Part shown: one piece after another, positions 53,901 through 60,510 of the stretch
Layout of the letters: each line of letters begins with the position of its first letter
Numbering within the stretch: position 1 is the stretch's first letter
Origin: Tyto alba
Lineage: Eukaryota; Chordata; Aves; Strigiformes; Tytonidae
NCBI RefSeq assembly: GCF_018691265.1
Contig: NW_024881282.1
Span: 53,451,122-53,515,121, forward strand
Direction of reading: 5' to 3'
Length of the DNA stretch: 64,000 nt
Notes under the pieces: model-generated
Database searches by the model: none
Told to the model about the DNA's origin: nothing
Seen by the model: only the letters and a program-made list of their open reading frames with translations
Position numbers and translations under genes: made by a program

Positions 53901-56370
53901 CACTGGAGACATTCACTGGTAAATACAAGCTCCAAGAGAGAAGGCAGGAGAGACAAAATCAGCATCTTTCCAAAGTCTGAAGGAGTGAGGGTGCTGGGAA
54001 CAGAGGGAAAGGGACCTTTCCTTCCTGCCAGCAGCCAGGAAGAACTCATAAAGTTCACATCTATCAGACATGGACCAACTAGAAGCTAAAAATACATCAT
54101 ACTTTAAGCAGTACCAGGAAAATCATGCATTAGGTAGGGACAACTTCTCACTTGGGTGGTACCCTAGCAGGTATGCTGCTTGTCCTTAGTTTTCCTCCCT
54201 GATCATCTTATCTATCGGGATCCTGATAAGTGTTTTAATTGCCTGGGCAGGCCAGGTGGGTGGAAGAGGATGTGCAGGTACATGGGTGTACATTAGACAG
54301 GGACAATATAAAGCAGAATAAACCAGAAGAAAGAAGACATGCAACCGTGAGTAGGAAAGAGGAAGAAAAGAGATATTGAGATAGAGACAGCAAGAAATAC
54401 TGAAAACACAAAAAAAGATACATCACCATCTCTTATAAGAAAGAATCAAGAAAAAAATAAAGCAAAGCCATTTGGAGAGAAAAAATTTGAAAGGAAAAGG
54501 AAATAGTTGTAACAAAATCAGGCAATATTTTATAAATTACAGGAAAACAGAAATGTCAAAGAAAACTGATTCTCAGTATTTAGAAAACATACAGTAAAAC
54601 ACACAAAGTGAAGATATTTCAGTCCATTCATCTCAAGAAGGCATTTTTCCCCTTCTCTATCACGCTTTGCCTCTCCAGACAGTAGAAATGAGAAATCTCT
54701 TGTTAAATTCTGCATTAAGTTGTATTACAAACCAGAGCTCAGCTGTCTTATCTTTGTGATGAACAGCCCACCAGAAATGACTGTATGTGAATGTTATATA
54801 CTATTGTAAATAACAAATGCTATTGTTGCAGTAGAAAGCATATTCAAATACCTAGCATTTCATACGGGCCACAGAGGTGTACTCACTGACTTATTCAACG
54901 CTATATTGCTAGCGAATAAATATTCTTGAGCTTGTGTTTGCTGATTCCAAATTTTTTCTATCAAATAAGTGGTCAGCTTATGAAGAGAGTGGGACATGAT
55001 ATGAATGTGGGATCCTCCCTTCATATCATCTAAAAATGTCAGTAGTACAGGTTATGGAGACCAAATGCTAGTACAAGTCAACAGCAGTATATAACCTCAT
55101 TCTCCTAGGATGCTCTCACAGGAATAACTTAGTGAAAATCAGTTACAATTCTGTTGACAGTACATAATACAGGATTGATTGTGTCTGTTCTGCAAACTAC
55201 ATAAAATAAGAAAAAAGGCAGTGAATATTTGATTCAATGACTAAATGGATGAAAAGAAATTATTTTGAAGACACGGAGGAAATGCCGCCTTCTGACTTAA
55301 AATACCATTATTAGATGCTCACTTAAGCAGCTTATCTTGTAAAAAATATTTGTACCTCAGAAATCCTTTTACAGTAAAAAATGGAAATGTCTGCCTTTTT
55401 TGTGTTACTCTTGTCATATTTTCTCTTGCCACATGGGGAGAAAACATAATCTAACTTTAAAGGAATGGGTTCAGCATCTTATTGGCACTTTACTTTGTGA
55501 AACATAAAGCTGAATGGAAAATCTGTTGATTATACCATACAATATTATAAATGGTAAGCGTATTGCAGGCAACCCATATGACTAATGCATTCCTTTTGAA
55601 AATGAAATAAACTGGAAAAGTATTATTCCTGAACAGAATAAACATAAAAACAAATGTGCCAATACTTACGTCAATTAAATCCGAAAGGTCATGAATGTAA
55701 TACTTGAAAACAGAAGCATTGGTTGCTTCAAGGGTGAGCAGGTATTCATTACGGGCCTTAATAGATTTCAGCTTGTTTTCAGAATATTTTGCTTGACGCT
55801 AGAAAAAAGATTGTATATTAATGTATTTGAATTACTTCATTTCGGATATGTAGCAAAAATGGTAACAATTCAAGCACACATTCCTGTTAACAAGAATGAA
55901 TCTCAGTTGCCAGCCTGTTATGCATATAATAAATGTAATACAAAGTGATAACTCATTATTTTGTTTCAAATGGAACAAACCATATAGTAAGAATTATACT
56001 GGGAATAAAGTATTCCCATCTCTGAACTGCAATTAAGTCAAGTTATCTATAACCCACTGCTAGTTTATTATGTTTATCTTGTTTAATTTTATTTCCCAGC
56101 TGGACTTCTCTGTCTATTACCACGTCAAAGAATGTCAGAAATGCACTGAATTTACTTCAAATGAAGTTAAATAAAAGGACTATTTACTTTTTCCTTCATT
56201 TTTTCAATCTTTTTCACAGAGCTCCGTCTCTGGTGCCTTTCTTCTAGTCGAATATGAAAAACAGGGTCTCCCGACCTCCCAATCTGTTTTTCTTCTTGCT
56301 TCTCTGCCTCCTTCAGTTTGCTTTCTGCACTGATGCTCTCTGCATGATACATGTGGTATGTTTTCATGAC
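8617..56370 (-). CDS. SRGAP1: SRGAP1, SLIT-ROBO Rho GTPase-activating protein 1 (partial, 18 spliced exons; N-terminus outside window)
   Basis: Cytoplasmic adaptor and GTPase-activating protein that acts downstream of SLIT-ROBO signalling. The family bends membranes through an inverse F-BAR dimer, inactivates Rho-family GTPases through the RhoGAP domain, and binds the ROBO tail and WAVE/N-WASP-type partners through SH3. Joining the exons listed below gives 924 residues and a TAG stop, with every AG/GT boundary and codon phase consistent. Adding about 163 missing residues gives 1087, close to the human length of 1085 that I recall. Order in the window product: F-BAR and extension (1 to about 315), linker (316-339), RhoGAP (about 340-535), SH3 (about 583-637), disordered tail ending SCTM. 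SRGAP1 is preferred over SRGAP2 and SRGAP3 because of the [20 protein letters not shown] segment, the RKRSEPPPP tail and the DKSCTM end; from memory SRGAP2 ends SCTV and SRGAP3 ends SGTM. Residue numbers in the exon entries count from the first residue encoded in this window. Confidence 0.95.
8995..10817 (-). other. SRGAP1 intron before the last exon
   Basis: 1823 nt, donor GTTTGT, acceptor cag. AT-rich with an A19-type run near 9785. No exon, gene or clear repeat recognised. Confidence 0.8.
10818..11163 (-). CDS. SRGAP1: SRGAP1 exon: proline/arginine-rich tail
   Basis: 346 nt encoding residues 684-799. It starts (R)[20 protein letters not shown] and contains [20 protein letters not shown] and [20 protein letters not shown]; it ends [12 protein letters not shown] at phase 0. 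It is low-complexity and disordered, with several basic-Ser motifs (RHDSLKK, RRSTSS) that resemble kinase or 14-3-3 sites, and SPP sites for proline-directed kinases. Acceptor ctggtgcag. Donor CAG|GTTTGT, with T at +3. Read-through would add 29 codons before a stop. Confidence 0.95.
11290..11424 (-). CDS. SRGAP1: SRGAP1 exon: tail, '[20 protein letters not shown]'
   Basis: 135 nt encoding residues 639-684. The peptide [20 protein letters not shown] continues [20 protein letters not shown] and ends YLG plus AG of an Arg codon. It is disordered, acidic and serine-rich. Acceptor tctgttcag, donor GTAAGC. Confidence 0.96.
11425..12005 (-). other. SRGAP1 intron between SH3 and tail exons
   Basis: 581 nt of ordinary intron sequence, donor GTAAGC. 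Nothing else recognised. Confidence 0.85.
12006..12186 (-). CDS. SRGAP1: SRGAP1 exon: SH3 domain
   Basis: 181 nt encoding the whole SH3 domain (residues 579-639). The ALYDY-type motif is AKFDY (587-591), the ligand-groove tryptophans are in EDWWEG (617-618), and the VPxxYV-type motif is VPHQYI (629-634). All ligand-binding aromatics are present. It is expected to bind proline motifs of ROBO1 and WAVE-type partners, and possibly the proline motif in linker exon A. Acceptor ccctatccag, donor GTAAGC. It lacks an ORF-track-sized methionine frame and was found by its translation. Confidence 0.96.
12187..19028 (-). other. SRGAP1 intron (6.8 kb) before the SH3 exon
   Basis: 6842 nt. It contains an LTR-like fragment at 16539-16675 and a GC-richer patch at about 12460-12900. 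Open frames at 14598-14867 (-) and 17871-18323 (+) have no recognisable protein content. Confidence 0.8.
16539..16675 (+). mobile_element. ERVL-type avian LTR fragment (non-coding)
   Basis: TGTCCTGGTTTCAGCTGGGA followed by TAG matches, from memory, the start of a common avian ERVL-family LTR. The sequence after about 16561 diverges, so only a short degraded piece is supported. No retroviral gene is present. The right boundary is a guess. Confidence 0.45.
19029..19108 (-). CDS. SRGAP1: SRGAP1 exon: acidic RhoGAP-SH3 linker
   Basis: 80 nt encoding residues 552-579. The peptide [20 protein letters not shown] then EPHTSED is an acidic, Ser/Thr-rich linker between the catalytic domain and SH3. 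It ends with G, the first base of a Glu codon finished by the SH3 exon. Acceptor ttcctttcag, donor GTATGT. Confidence 0.95.
19109..19714 (-). other. SRGAP1 intron (606 nt)
   Basis: Ordinary intron between the last RhoGAP exon and the acidic linker exon. Nothing else recognised. Confidence 0.85.
19715..19939 (-). CDS. SRGAP1: SRGAP1 exon: RhoGAP C-terminal part, '[10 protein letters not shown]'
   Basis: 225 nt encoding residues 477-552. It begins (H)[20 protein letters not shown] and ends [10 protein letters not shown] plus two bases of Cys. N491 in YNLAICFGP is the conserved RhoGAP Asn that helps stabilise the arginine finger. The remainder ([20 protein letters not shown]) is the last helix. 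Acceptor gttataacag, donor GTAAGT. Confidence 0.96.
19940..22101 (-). other. SRGAP1 intron (2.2 kb) with CR1 insertion
   Basis: 2162 nt within the RhoGAP coding region. It holds a CR1 3' fragment at 20483-20705 and a short alternating TATG/TATA stretch near 20138-20158. Confidence 0.85.
20483..20705 (+). mobile_element. CR1 LINE 3'-end fragment
   Basis: The run from ggaaagggatgcgaggcaac, through cccagagaggctgtgga, to ggccagatgaggtctgcc follows the 3' part of avian CR1 in order: the gag-g-caa-ggcacaa stretch, 'gcccagagaggttgtgga', then 'gaccagatgacctcc'. It is truncated at its 5' side, typical for CR1, and antisense to SRGAP1. This is a main reason for calling the genome avian or reptilian. 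Confidence 0.88.
22102..22207 (-). CDS. SRGAP1: SRGAP1 exon: RhoGAP, '[13 protein letters not shown]'
   Basis: 106 nt encoding residues 442-477. It reads [20 protein letters not shown] then [14 protein letters not shown] and ends with CA of a His codon. These are RhoGAP core helices (LP..n...l..L..fL pattern). Acceptor gtttgcag, donor GTAAGT. It follows the longest intron in the window (10.3 kb). Confidence 0.96.
26330..26505 (-). mobile_element. Old CR1 LINE fragment, reverse orientation
   Basis: The + strand shows agaggtcatgtaagcctaca, then gagagatgtctgtccaacct, then gttcataagatccttcaaag, then cacagcctcca and aatctgttcagg. This follows the order seen in reverse complements of CR1 3' ends ('aggtcatctagtccaac', 'tgtccaacctgttc', 'cacaacctcc', 'caatctgttccag'). 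It is highly diverged, so ancient. Confidence 0.7.
28630..28920. promoter_or_regulatory. Candidate conserved intronic regulatory element
   Basis: A low-repeat stretch with dense homeodomain- and POU-like motifs: ctaattaat (about 28793-28801) and atgcataaatgcaaag (about 28899-28914, octamer-like). This is an impression from composition only; conservation has not been tested. Confidence 0.25.
32543..32677 (-). CDS. SRGAP1: SRGAP1 exon: RhoGAP, '[15 protein letters not shown]'
   Basis: 135 nt encoding residues 397-442, from [20 protein letters not shown] to [24 protein letters not shown] is the second RhoGAP signature, with the conserved Lys (418) and Arg (422) that position the GTPase. Acceptor actttttaag, donor GTAAGT. 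Confidence 0.96.
32678..34196 (-). other. SRGAP1 intron (1.5 kb)
   Basis: 1519 nt inside the RhoGAP coding region. AT-rich; no other feature recognised. Confidence 0.85.
34197..34274 (-). CDS. SRGAP1: SRGAP1 exon: RhoGAP arginine finger
   Basis: 78 nt encoding residues 371-397, peptide [20 protein letters not shown] then KNSFERG. GIFRVSG is the RhoGAP signature. Its Arg (residue 379; codon AGA, read from + positions 34251-34249) is the catalytic arginine finger inserted into the GTPase active site, so the domain should be active. Acceptor ctttgctgcag, donor GTAATT. Confidence 0.96.
34437..34497 (-). CDS. SRGAP1: SRGAP1 exon: RhoGAP, '[20 protein letters not shown]'
   Basis: 61 nt, starting at phase 0 and ending with the first base of a glycine codon (residues 351-371). 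The peptide [20 protein letters not shown] is the conserved RhoGAP helix A (IP..V..C...I). Acceptor gtttttccag, donor GTAAGC. Confidence 0.96.
34498..37626 (-). other. SRGAP1 intron downstream of the alternative exons, with UGCAUG cluster
   Basis: 3129 nt after exon B. Minus-strand TGCATG occurs at 36321-36326, 36330-36335, 36363-36368 and 36465-36470, with another at 34805-34810. Just after the exon B donor is a CpG- and pyrimidine-rich stretch (37571-37626). Confidence 0.8.
36321..36470 (-). promoter_or_regulatory. Cluster of four UGCAUG motifs (candidate RBFOX splicing enhancer)
   Basis: Four exact TGCATG hexamers on the transcribed strand in 150 nt, where chance predicts well under one. 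UGCAUG is the RBFOX binding site, and RBFOX proteins bound downstream of an alternative exon usually promote its inclusion, including from distal intron positions. The cluster lies about 1.2-1.3 kb downstream of exon B. Function is inferred. Confidence 0.45.
37627..37660 (-). CDS. SRGAP1: SRGAP1 alternative linker exon B (34 nt, [12 protein letters not shown])
   Basis: 34 nt between acceptor gcttctag, which has a long pyrimidine tract (cttcttctttctcatac...) and a ctaat branch-point candidate, and donor CAG|GTATCG. Entered from the microexon it reads AG|C = Ser, then [11 protein letters not shown], and leaves at phase 0 onto DSGQVIP. It replaces exon A and removes [11 protein letters not shown], the first RhoGAP element. 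RGRRNS fits the RxRxxS and RRxS patterns of basophilic kinases. I recall the same peptide from a shorter human SRGAP1 isoform. Expression cannot be shown from DNA. Confidence 0.82.
37661..38170 (-). other. 510-nt intron between alternative exons A and B
   Basis: The minus strand has a GTACTG donor at the left of exon A and a strong pyrimidine tract and ctaataat branch-point candidate before exon B. At 510 nt it is long enough for normal splicing, so steric hindrance would not force exclusivity. Confidence 0.8.
38171..38273 (-). CDS. SRGAP1: SRGAP1 alternative linker exon A (103 nt, proline/basic + start of RhoGAP)
   Basis: 103 nt: one base completing AG|G (Arg), then 34 codons ending at phase 0 (residues 316-350). 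The peptide runs [20 protein letters not shown] and ends [18 protein letters not shown] fits the PxxPx[K/R] class II SH3-ligand pattern. [11 protein letters not shown] aligns with the start of RhoGAP domains (the usual FG..L element), so this exon supplies the domain's first helix region. Acceptor tcccttcccttag. The donor is AAG|GTACTG, lacking G at +5. It has the same entry and exit phases as exon B at 37627-37660. Confidence 0.93.
38274..40790 (-). other. SRGAP1 intron (2.5 kb) before alternative exon A
   Basis: Contains one TGCATG on the minus strand at 38564-38569, about 290 nt upstream of exon A, an A17-type run near 38891-38907 and a T17-type run near 39929-39947. No gene recognised. 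Confidence 0.8.
40791..40818 (-). CDS. SRGAP1: SRGAP1 28-nt microexon (GHRAEYMTT)
   Basis: 28 nt flanked by acceptor aacttttctag and donor GTAAGA. It completes the split glycine (G|GT), encodes HRAEYMTT, and leaves AG as the first two bases of the next codon. It is much too short to appear as an open reading frame and was found by joining phases between the F-BAR extension and the linker. Because 28 is not a multiple of 3, skipping it would break the frame, so it should be constitutive. Confidence 0.93.
40819..45154 (-). other. SRGAP1 intron (4.3 kb) before the microexon
   Basis: Holds a decayed CR1-type LINE remnant at about 41470-42450. The remainder (42450-45154) shows no recognisable gene; the + frame at 43330-43620 looks like chance. 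Confidence 0.75.
41470..42450 (+). mobile_element. Decayed CR1/L3-like LINE coding-region remnant
   Basis: The stretch gaattctttgaacatgtcgg ... aatcagttgaattaattta ... cttagactttcaaaggcccc ... tgataagtttcttcataaga follows the order of an ancient CR1 reverse-transcriptase segment (a 'QKAFD'-type region), but with multiple stops and indels. Downstream, gtggcaaatgaaatccagta fits the later 'W..kFN..K' part. Ends are approximate. Not functional. Confidence 0.55.
45155..45239 (-). CDS. SRGAP1: SRGAP1 exon: end of F-BAR extension, '[16 protein letters not shown]'
   Basis: 85 nt: 28 codons plus the first base of a glycine codon (residues 279-307). Peptide [20 protein letters not shown] through RTLGE. 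Acceptor atttctacag, donor GTAAAT. The intron before it is only 119 nt, so this and the previous exon form a tight pair. Confidence 0.95.
45359..45556 (-). CDS. SRGAP1: SRGAP1 exon: F-BAR extension, '[15 protein letters not shown]' segment
   Basis: 198 nt, phase 0/0, encoding residues 213-278, from [20 protein letters not shown] to [12 protein letters not shown]. It contains a serine-rich loop ([20 protein letters not shown]) followed by the [11 protein letters not shown] helix. The acceptor is aaacaccag before GTTAAG; the nearby AG two codons downstream would lose VK and is not used by the conserved protein. Donor GTATGT. Confidence 0.95.
45557..47264 (-). other. SRGAP1 intron (1.7 kb)
   Basis: 1708 nt between F-BAR extension exons. 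Overlapping open frames around 45734-46514 on both strands show no recognisable protein. Confidence 0.8.
47265..47366 (-). CDS. SRGAP1: SRGAP1 exon: F-BAR extension, '[14 protein letters not shown]' segment
   Basis: 102 nt, phase 0/0, encoding residues 179-212. Begins [20 protein letters not shown] and ends LKIENEE. Acceptor ctttattag, donor GTAAGA. A predicted coiled-coil helix ([20 protein letters not shown]) belonging to the F-BAR extension of srGAPs. Confidence 0.95.
47367..48164 (-). other. SRGAP1 intron (798 nt) with open 5' end
   Basis: The first 189 nt on the minus strand (48164-47976) continue the upstream exon's frame for 62 codons before a stop. The donor is GTTGGT. Nothing else recognised. 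Confidence 0.8.
48165..48386 (-). CDS. SRGAP1: SRGAP1 exon: F-BAR, '[18 protein letters not shown]' segment
   Basis: 222 nt, phase 0/0, encoding residues 105-178, from [20 protein letters not shown] to FQSHMGDE. It holds the family-conserved [20 protein letters not shown] helix and the [14 protein letters not shown] stretch near the end of the F-BAR core. The acceptor is tgcttttag. The donor is GTTGGT, with T at +3, weaker than most donors in this gene. The reading frame stays open for 62 further codons into the intron. Confidence 0.94.
48387..55669 (-). other. SRGAP1 intron (7.3 kb) within F-BAR coding region
   Basis: 7283 nt, AT-rich. A short (CA)n-like tract lies near 51171-51185. 52959-53312 is open on both strands with no recognised product. 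No other gene or clear repeat seen. Confidence 0.75.
55670..55798 (-). CDS. SRGAP1: SRGAP1 exon: F-BAR, '[12 protein letters not shown]' segment
   Basis: 129 nt, phase 0/0, encoding residues 62-104. It begins [20 protein letters not shown] and ends HDLSDLID. Acceptor ttttttctag, donor GTAAGT. Charged helical sequence of the F-BAR core. It is separated from the previous exon by only 389 nt. Confidence 0.95.
55799..56187 (-). other. SRGAP1 intron (389 nt)
   Basis: Short intron with donor GTAAAT and acceptor ctttttctag-type end. Nothing else recognised. Confidence 0.85.
56188..56370 (-). CDS. SRGAP1: SRGAP1 exon: F-BAR, '[12 protein letters not shown]' segment
   Basis: 183 nt, phase 0 at both ends, encoding residues 1-61. 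Acceptor ttttctgcag, donor GTAAAT. The peptide starts [12 protein letters not shown] and ends KKIEKMKEK. It is a highly charged helical part of the F-BAR module. The stretch [20 protein letters not shown] is what separates SRGAP1 from its paralogues. This is the most 5' exon found; no exon for the preceding F-BAR helices is seen between 56371 and 64000. Confidence 0.95.
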
Positions 56371-58749
56371 CTGCAGAAAACAGATTCAAAGGACAGTTAG
56401 GACAAAATAAAAATACAAATGTATCTACAGAAAAATCAGAGGGTCTTTGAGTAAAACACTATCTTACAAACATGGAGCTTGGATAAGTTTCTTCGCCAAC
56501 AGGGACTGAGGATTTCTGGTTGCATTTTTATTTTATTTCAATATATCTAAAATTCTAATGTTCAGAGTGCTTTACCAAGCACTATGAATGAAGAGAAAGG
56601 TGATGGAGAACTACGTGTAATGTAAGAGTGTGAGAGCATCTCTTACCCTGCCTCACTTCTCCTTAGAAGGGCCTTGCATCACCGAAACGTTTTGATAGGC
56701 AGTGGGGCAGCATGTTATCAAGTATTTCAGTCAAAAGTTGTGTAGAAAATTTTGGGGGGGATTTTTTTTTTCATTGCTCTGATAGGAATGAGCAAAATCC
56801 TTATTAAATTTCAGGATTCCTGTCTTTGAATGGAAACATGAAATAACGAGCAATAAAATCAAATCTATGTCAGTGCCATATCTATCTGACTTCTTCAGCG
56901 CTAAGTTAACAGCTCGGCTTCTGTTTGAAAGCAGAAGGAGCCCTTCATCGCTGAGGAAAGGGGAAGGAAGCAGAGGCAACAGGAAGCTCCTGTCTGGGAG
57001 CACATCCCCAGCCAGCTGGATGTCCGTCCATGGCCTGAAAAGAAGTATCTCCCAACCGTGCAGCCAGCAGATTGGGCGTGACCTAAAAGCAGATGAGAGC
57101 TGGAGAAGGAGACACCTGATACATCAGCTGTGAAGATGCTCTCCCCATACCCCCCCAGTTAATACCATTATCTTCACCCTACACACATGCTGGCTCTGCA
57201 GCCAAGAGAGCTTGGGCTGCCAGCCTGCAAATACATGCTTGCACAGACGACAAAGAGGGAGAAGGACTGGTTCAGCCCAGTCCTCCCTTTCTTCTTCAAG
57301 CAAGAAAAGCCTCAGCTTGAATGCTGTGCAGTGGGCAGCAAGCAACCACAAACCACCCGCCTCTGCTGGGGGGGCTCTCTGCCCACCTCCAGCACAGAAA
57401 GCCTCTTTCCACCTTCCTCAGCCTTTTTTTGTTGTTTTATTTTGGGTTTTTGTTGTTGTTGTCTTAAGTTTCAAGCAAGGAACAACGCACAAAGGCATCC
57501 ATGGGCAGCCAGCGGCCTCCTCTCTTCTTCACAGGGTGTCAGAGCGCTCTCCCCAGCAGATGTTATCTTTGGGCTGAGGCCACATAAGCCATTCACATCT
57601 CCTCCCAGGAAAGAATCAAACGGGAATCAGCATAGCTTTGTGTGACCCAAAGAGGAGCCAGAGTAGTTTGGGGAGCTGCCTTGCACTAAAGCTGGGTAGT
57701 GCAATTTTGCTGCAGCACAGCTGGGCGTGGATCGACACAACCCAACTACGTGCCATGTCAGGTGGTGGCTGAACTGATGCATATTTAAAGTGTTGCGCAA
57801 CAGAAAGAAAGAAGGTGTTAGAGAACTGCAATTCTGCATAACCACATATGTTATGCATGTTATGCACCATAAATGTATGCCACTATTTAATACTGATGCC
57901 ATGCTCTTGATACAACTGAAATAGGACTGATACTAAAAATGAAACAGGCAACTCTTCACTAACTTCCTGTAGGAAGGTAAACCAGTTAGAGACACGCATC
58001 AAAAAGAATGGCCTTGTTTTTATTTTTAAAAACATATGTTTACAGCTCTCTGTTGAAAAAAACCCAAACTGCCTGGAGCAGGGCTTAGTGTTATTGCTGC
58101 TGCTGCTATTTCACAACACAGTTGTGCTCTGAGGCCCAACCAGAGTGCAGAGCTCCCTGCCCGAGCACTGCCTACACCCACCGGGAACAGCCGCTGCCCC
58201 AGCAGCTCACAGTCCACACGGATGAGGCAAAATCCCGAAGATGAAACAAGCCAAGCTGGGAAGAGGAGGCAAGCCTGCACAGCTGAGACCTGCATGGTTC
58301 CCAGCTTAAGCAAACGGCACGTTCAGATCCCTAATATCCTGCACTGCTACCAAAGGCATTTCTAAAGTTGTCAATAATCTGTACCCGGGGAGTCTAACTC
58401 GTATAGCTACATGGAAAGAATTACTGAAATGAAAAGAAATGCAGTTCTTAAAGAAATGACTTCTAAAACAAACCTGAGAATCACAGAAAGTGATATGACT
58501 CTATTAAAAATGATGGGAAGAGGAAATTAAAAACAAGGTTGTGCCCTTCTCTTTTGTCCTTTTTATTCATTTTTTTTAGTGCTTCTTTACAGAAGTCTAC
58601 AGGTGTTTGCTTCTATTTTTTATCTTTTGTTCTGTGTCAGCTCCAGAGACTTTTTAGTTGGTGGGACAACGCTAACTCATGTGTCTTACCACTTAGGAAA
58701 GTTATTTACTTTTCTACTCCCTCAGTTTCTCTGTCTGCAAAGAGGGAAA

Positions 58750-58750
<1 letters not shown>

Positions 58751-58828
<78 letters not shown>
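58751..58828. repeat. (ATT)26 microsatellite
   Basis: Seventy-eight bases of uninterrupted ATT, 26 units; AAT in the SRGAP1 transcript. Perfect repeats of this length are usually polymorphic. The apparent long reading frames of leucine or tyrosine across it are artefacts of the repeat. Confidence 0.97.
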
Positions 58829-58829
<1 letters not shown>

Positions 58830-59439
58830 TCAGAGTTTCCTAACATCACATCTCAAAGCATCTGACTGAAGTGGTAGAAACAAGGATTTGTTCTGCTTGA
58901 CAAAACCACTAAGCACTGAGGTTTTTGAAGCATTTTTTCTCAGTGCCATGTAGCCCAGTGGACTAGGCATAAATGTCCTCCTGCACCAGCTGTGACATTT
59001 CAGCTTTCCTTCTTGTTGAGTGAAGGAGTACAAGCGTATCACTACCAGCTCTCACCGAGAGGCTCAGATGCCTCCACGCTGACTCTGCTAACCTCACATC
59101 ACTGAAGAGTACTTCTTTCTCTCATTGCCTGCTTACAGCACATGCTACCAATTCCAGAGTGTCTCACCATACACCAATTGAAAGTCAAGTTTTGTGTGAG
59201 GGTGACATGGAGAACAAAGAAGTCTATTTGAAATCCATGTTTTTGCAATGAACTCTGCACAAGTTCTTGGTCCAAATGATTCCTAAGATAACTAAAATTG
59301 AAAAAGAAGCCCTCCCCTTGGCAGTATACTCAGGGCTGGACAACAGTCCTACCTAAGCCATGAAGGTTTAGAAATCAATACAGACTACGTACAGAGCAGT
59401 GATCAGCCCATGCATTTCAATCCTGTCCAGTTTGTTATG

Positions 59440-59600
59440 TTGACAGCGCTGCTTATCTCATGCACTAGTGACATCATTATTTTGCAGGCCTCTGGGGAAA
59501 GCTGACAGCTCCAGCCTTTTTCATGATTTGTCAATGTTTTTAAGAGCTGATATTGCAGCAGCTAAAACTTAACTTGAGAAAACATTAGACAGACAAATAC
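59440..59600. promoter_or_regulatory. Candidate conserved intronic element with two TGACAG sites
   Basis: TGACAG at 59441-59446 and 59503-59508 (MEIS/PREP-type homeodomain sites) lie in a non-repetitive stretch with tgacatca between them. Candidate only, based on appearance. Confidence 0.2.
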
Positions 59601-60404
59601 GGAAAATAAATGGGAACAAGCTAGGGAGCTGGCTTCCAAGTATTTCAGTGCATACTTTCTCAATAAATTAGCTTAGAATTTGCATGCTAAGTTGCATATA
59701 TGACTCTCTCCCTTAATGTTATACCCTCTTTTCTCCCTGGAGTTTTTAAGACTGTTAGATACTGTAGAGGACAGTAACAGGCTTGCCTAATTCTTGTAAA
59801 TAGACTTACTGTATGAAGAGTTCTGAGATCCACATATCTCTGATCTGTGAATACATAACAGATCCATAGATCTGTTATTCAAATGACAAATAATCTGGTG
59901 AAATAAGCAATACTGCCTCTGAAATGTCCACCAAACTGTTGAATGATAGACTATCCTGTGAGAGTATCCATCACTGAACTGACTGTAATTAGTCCCCAAA
60001 GTGCTTATTGATCAGCCATCAAGTATGCACTGAAAAGAGAGAGCAAGGTCGTAATTCTGCAGATGCTGAACTGTCATCATTACCTATGCTGCACTTCTCT
60101 ACCGTGGTGAAAAAGCATTGTTAAATGTATCCTAGTCCCCTTCTAAAATTAAATGGTAAGTTTATCTCCTATTAATTTAGCAGGTTTATTCCGCTGATCC
60201 AGTGATGTAAAATACAGATTTCTGTCAGATAGGTGAGACTACAAGCAGATGAAAAAGATTATACTACCCAAACTATGTACTCTCCCACTTGTAGGTGACA
60301 GACTGTTCACTCAGTGATATAAATGTCTCATTTTGTGTGCCAAATTTTCAGCATCATTCATAAGAGCTCAGCAAGTATGCTTAGGGTAGAAGATAGCACT
60401 TATC

Positions 60405-60510
60405 ACGGGGAAGGGCACATTAGAGTAAACCCTTAGATAATTATTTTATTTAAACCCACAACTGTTATCTGGGCAAATCCATCAACAAGACAGTAATTAG
60501 TGCTGTACTT
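60405..60510. promoter_or_regulatory. Candidate conserved intronic element, homeodomain-like motifs
   Basis: agataattattttatttaaa and cagtaattagtgct give clustered TAAT cores with tatcacgggg nearby. Candidate only; needs alignment to other birds. Confidence 0.2.

Noticed and set aside
8617..56370. Assignment to SRGAP3 or SRGAP2
   Set aside because: The domain plan fits all three paralogues, but the [20 protein letters not shown] segment, the RKRSEPPPP tail and the DKSCTM end fit SRGAP1 as I remember the sequences. This rests on memory, not a search.
57187..57645. 152-codon + strand frame in a GC-richer patch
   Set aside because: Low-complexity ends and a T-rich stretch giving poly-Phe/Val; probably chance in GC-rich intron.
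58539..58869. Two + strand frames of about 100 codons rich in Leu or Tyr
   Set aside because: They are translations of the ATT microsatellite.
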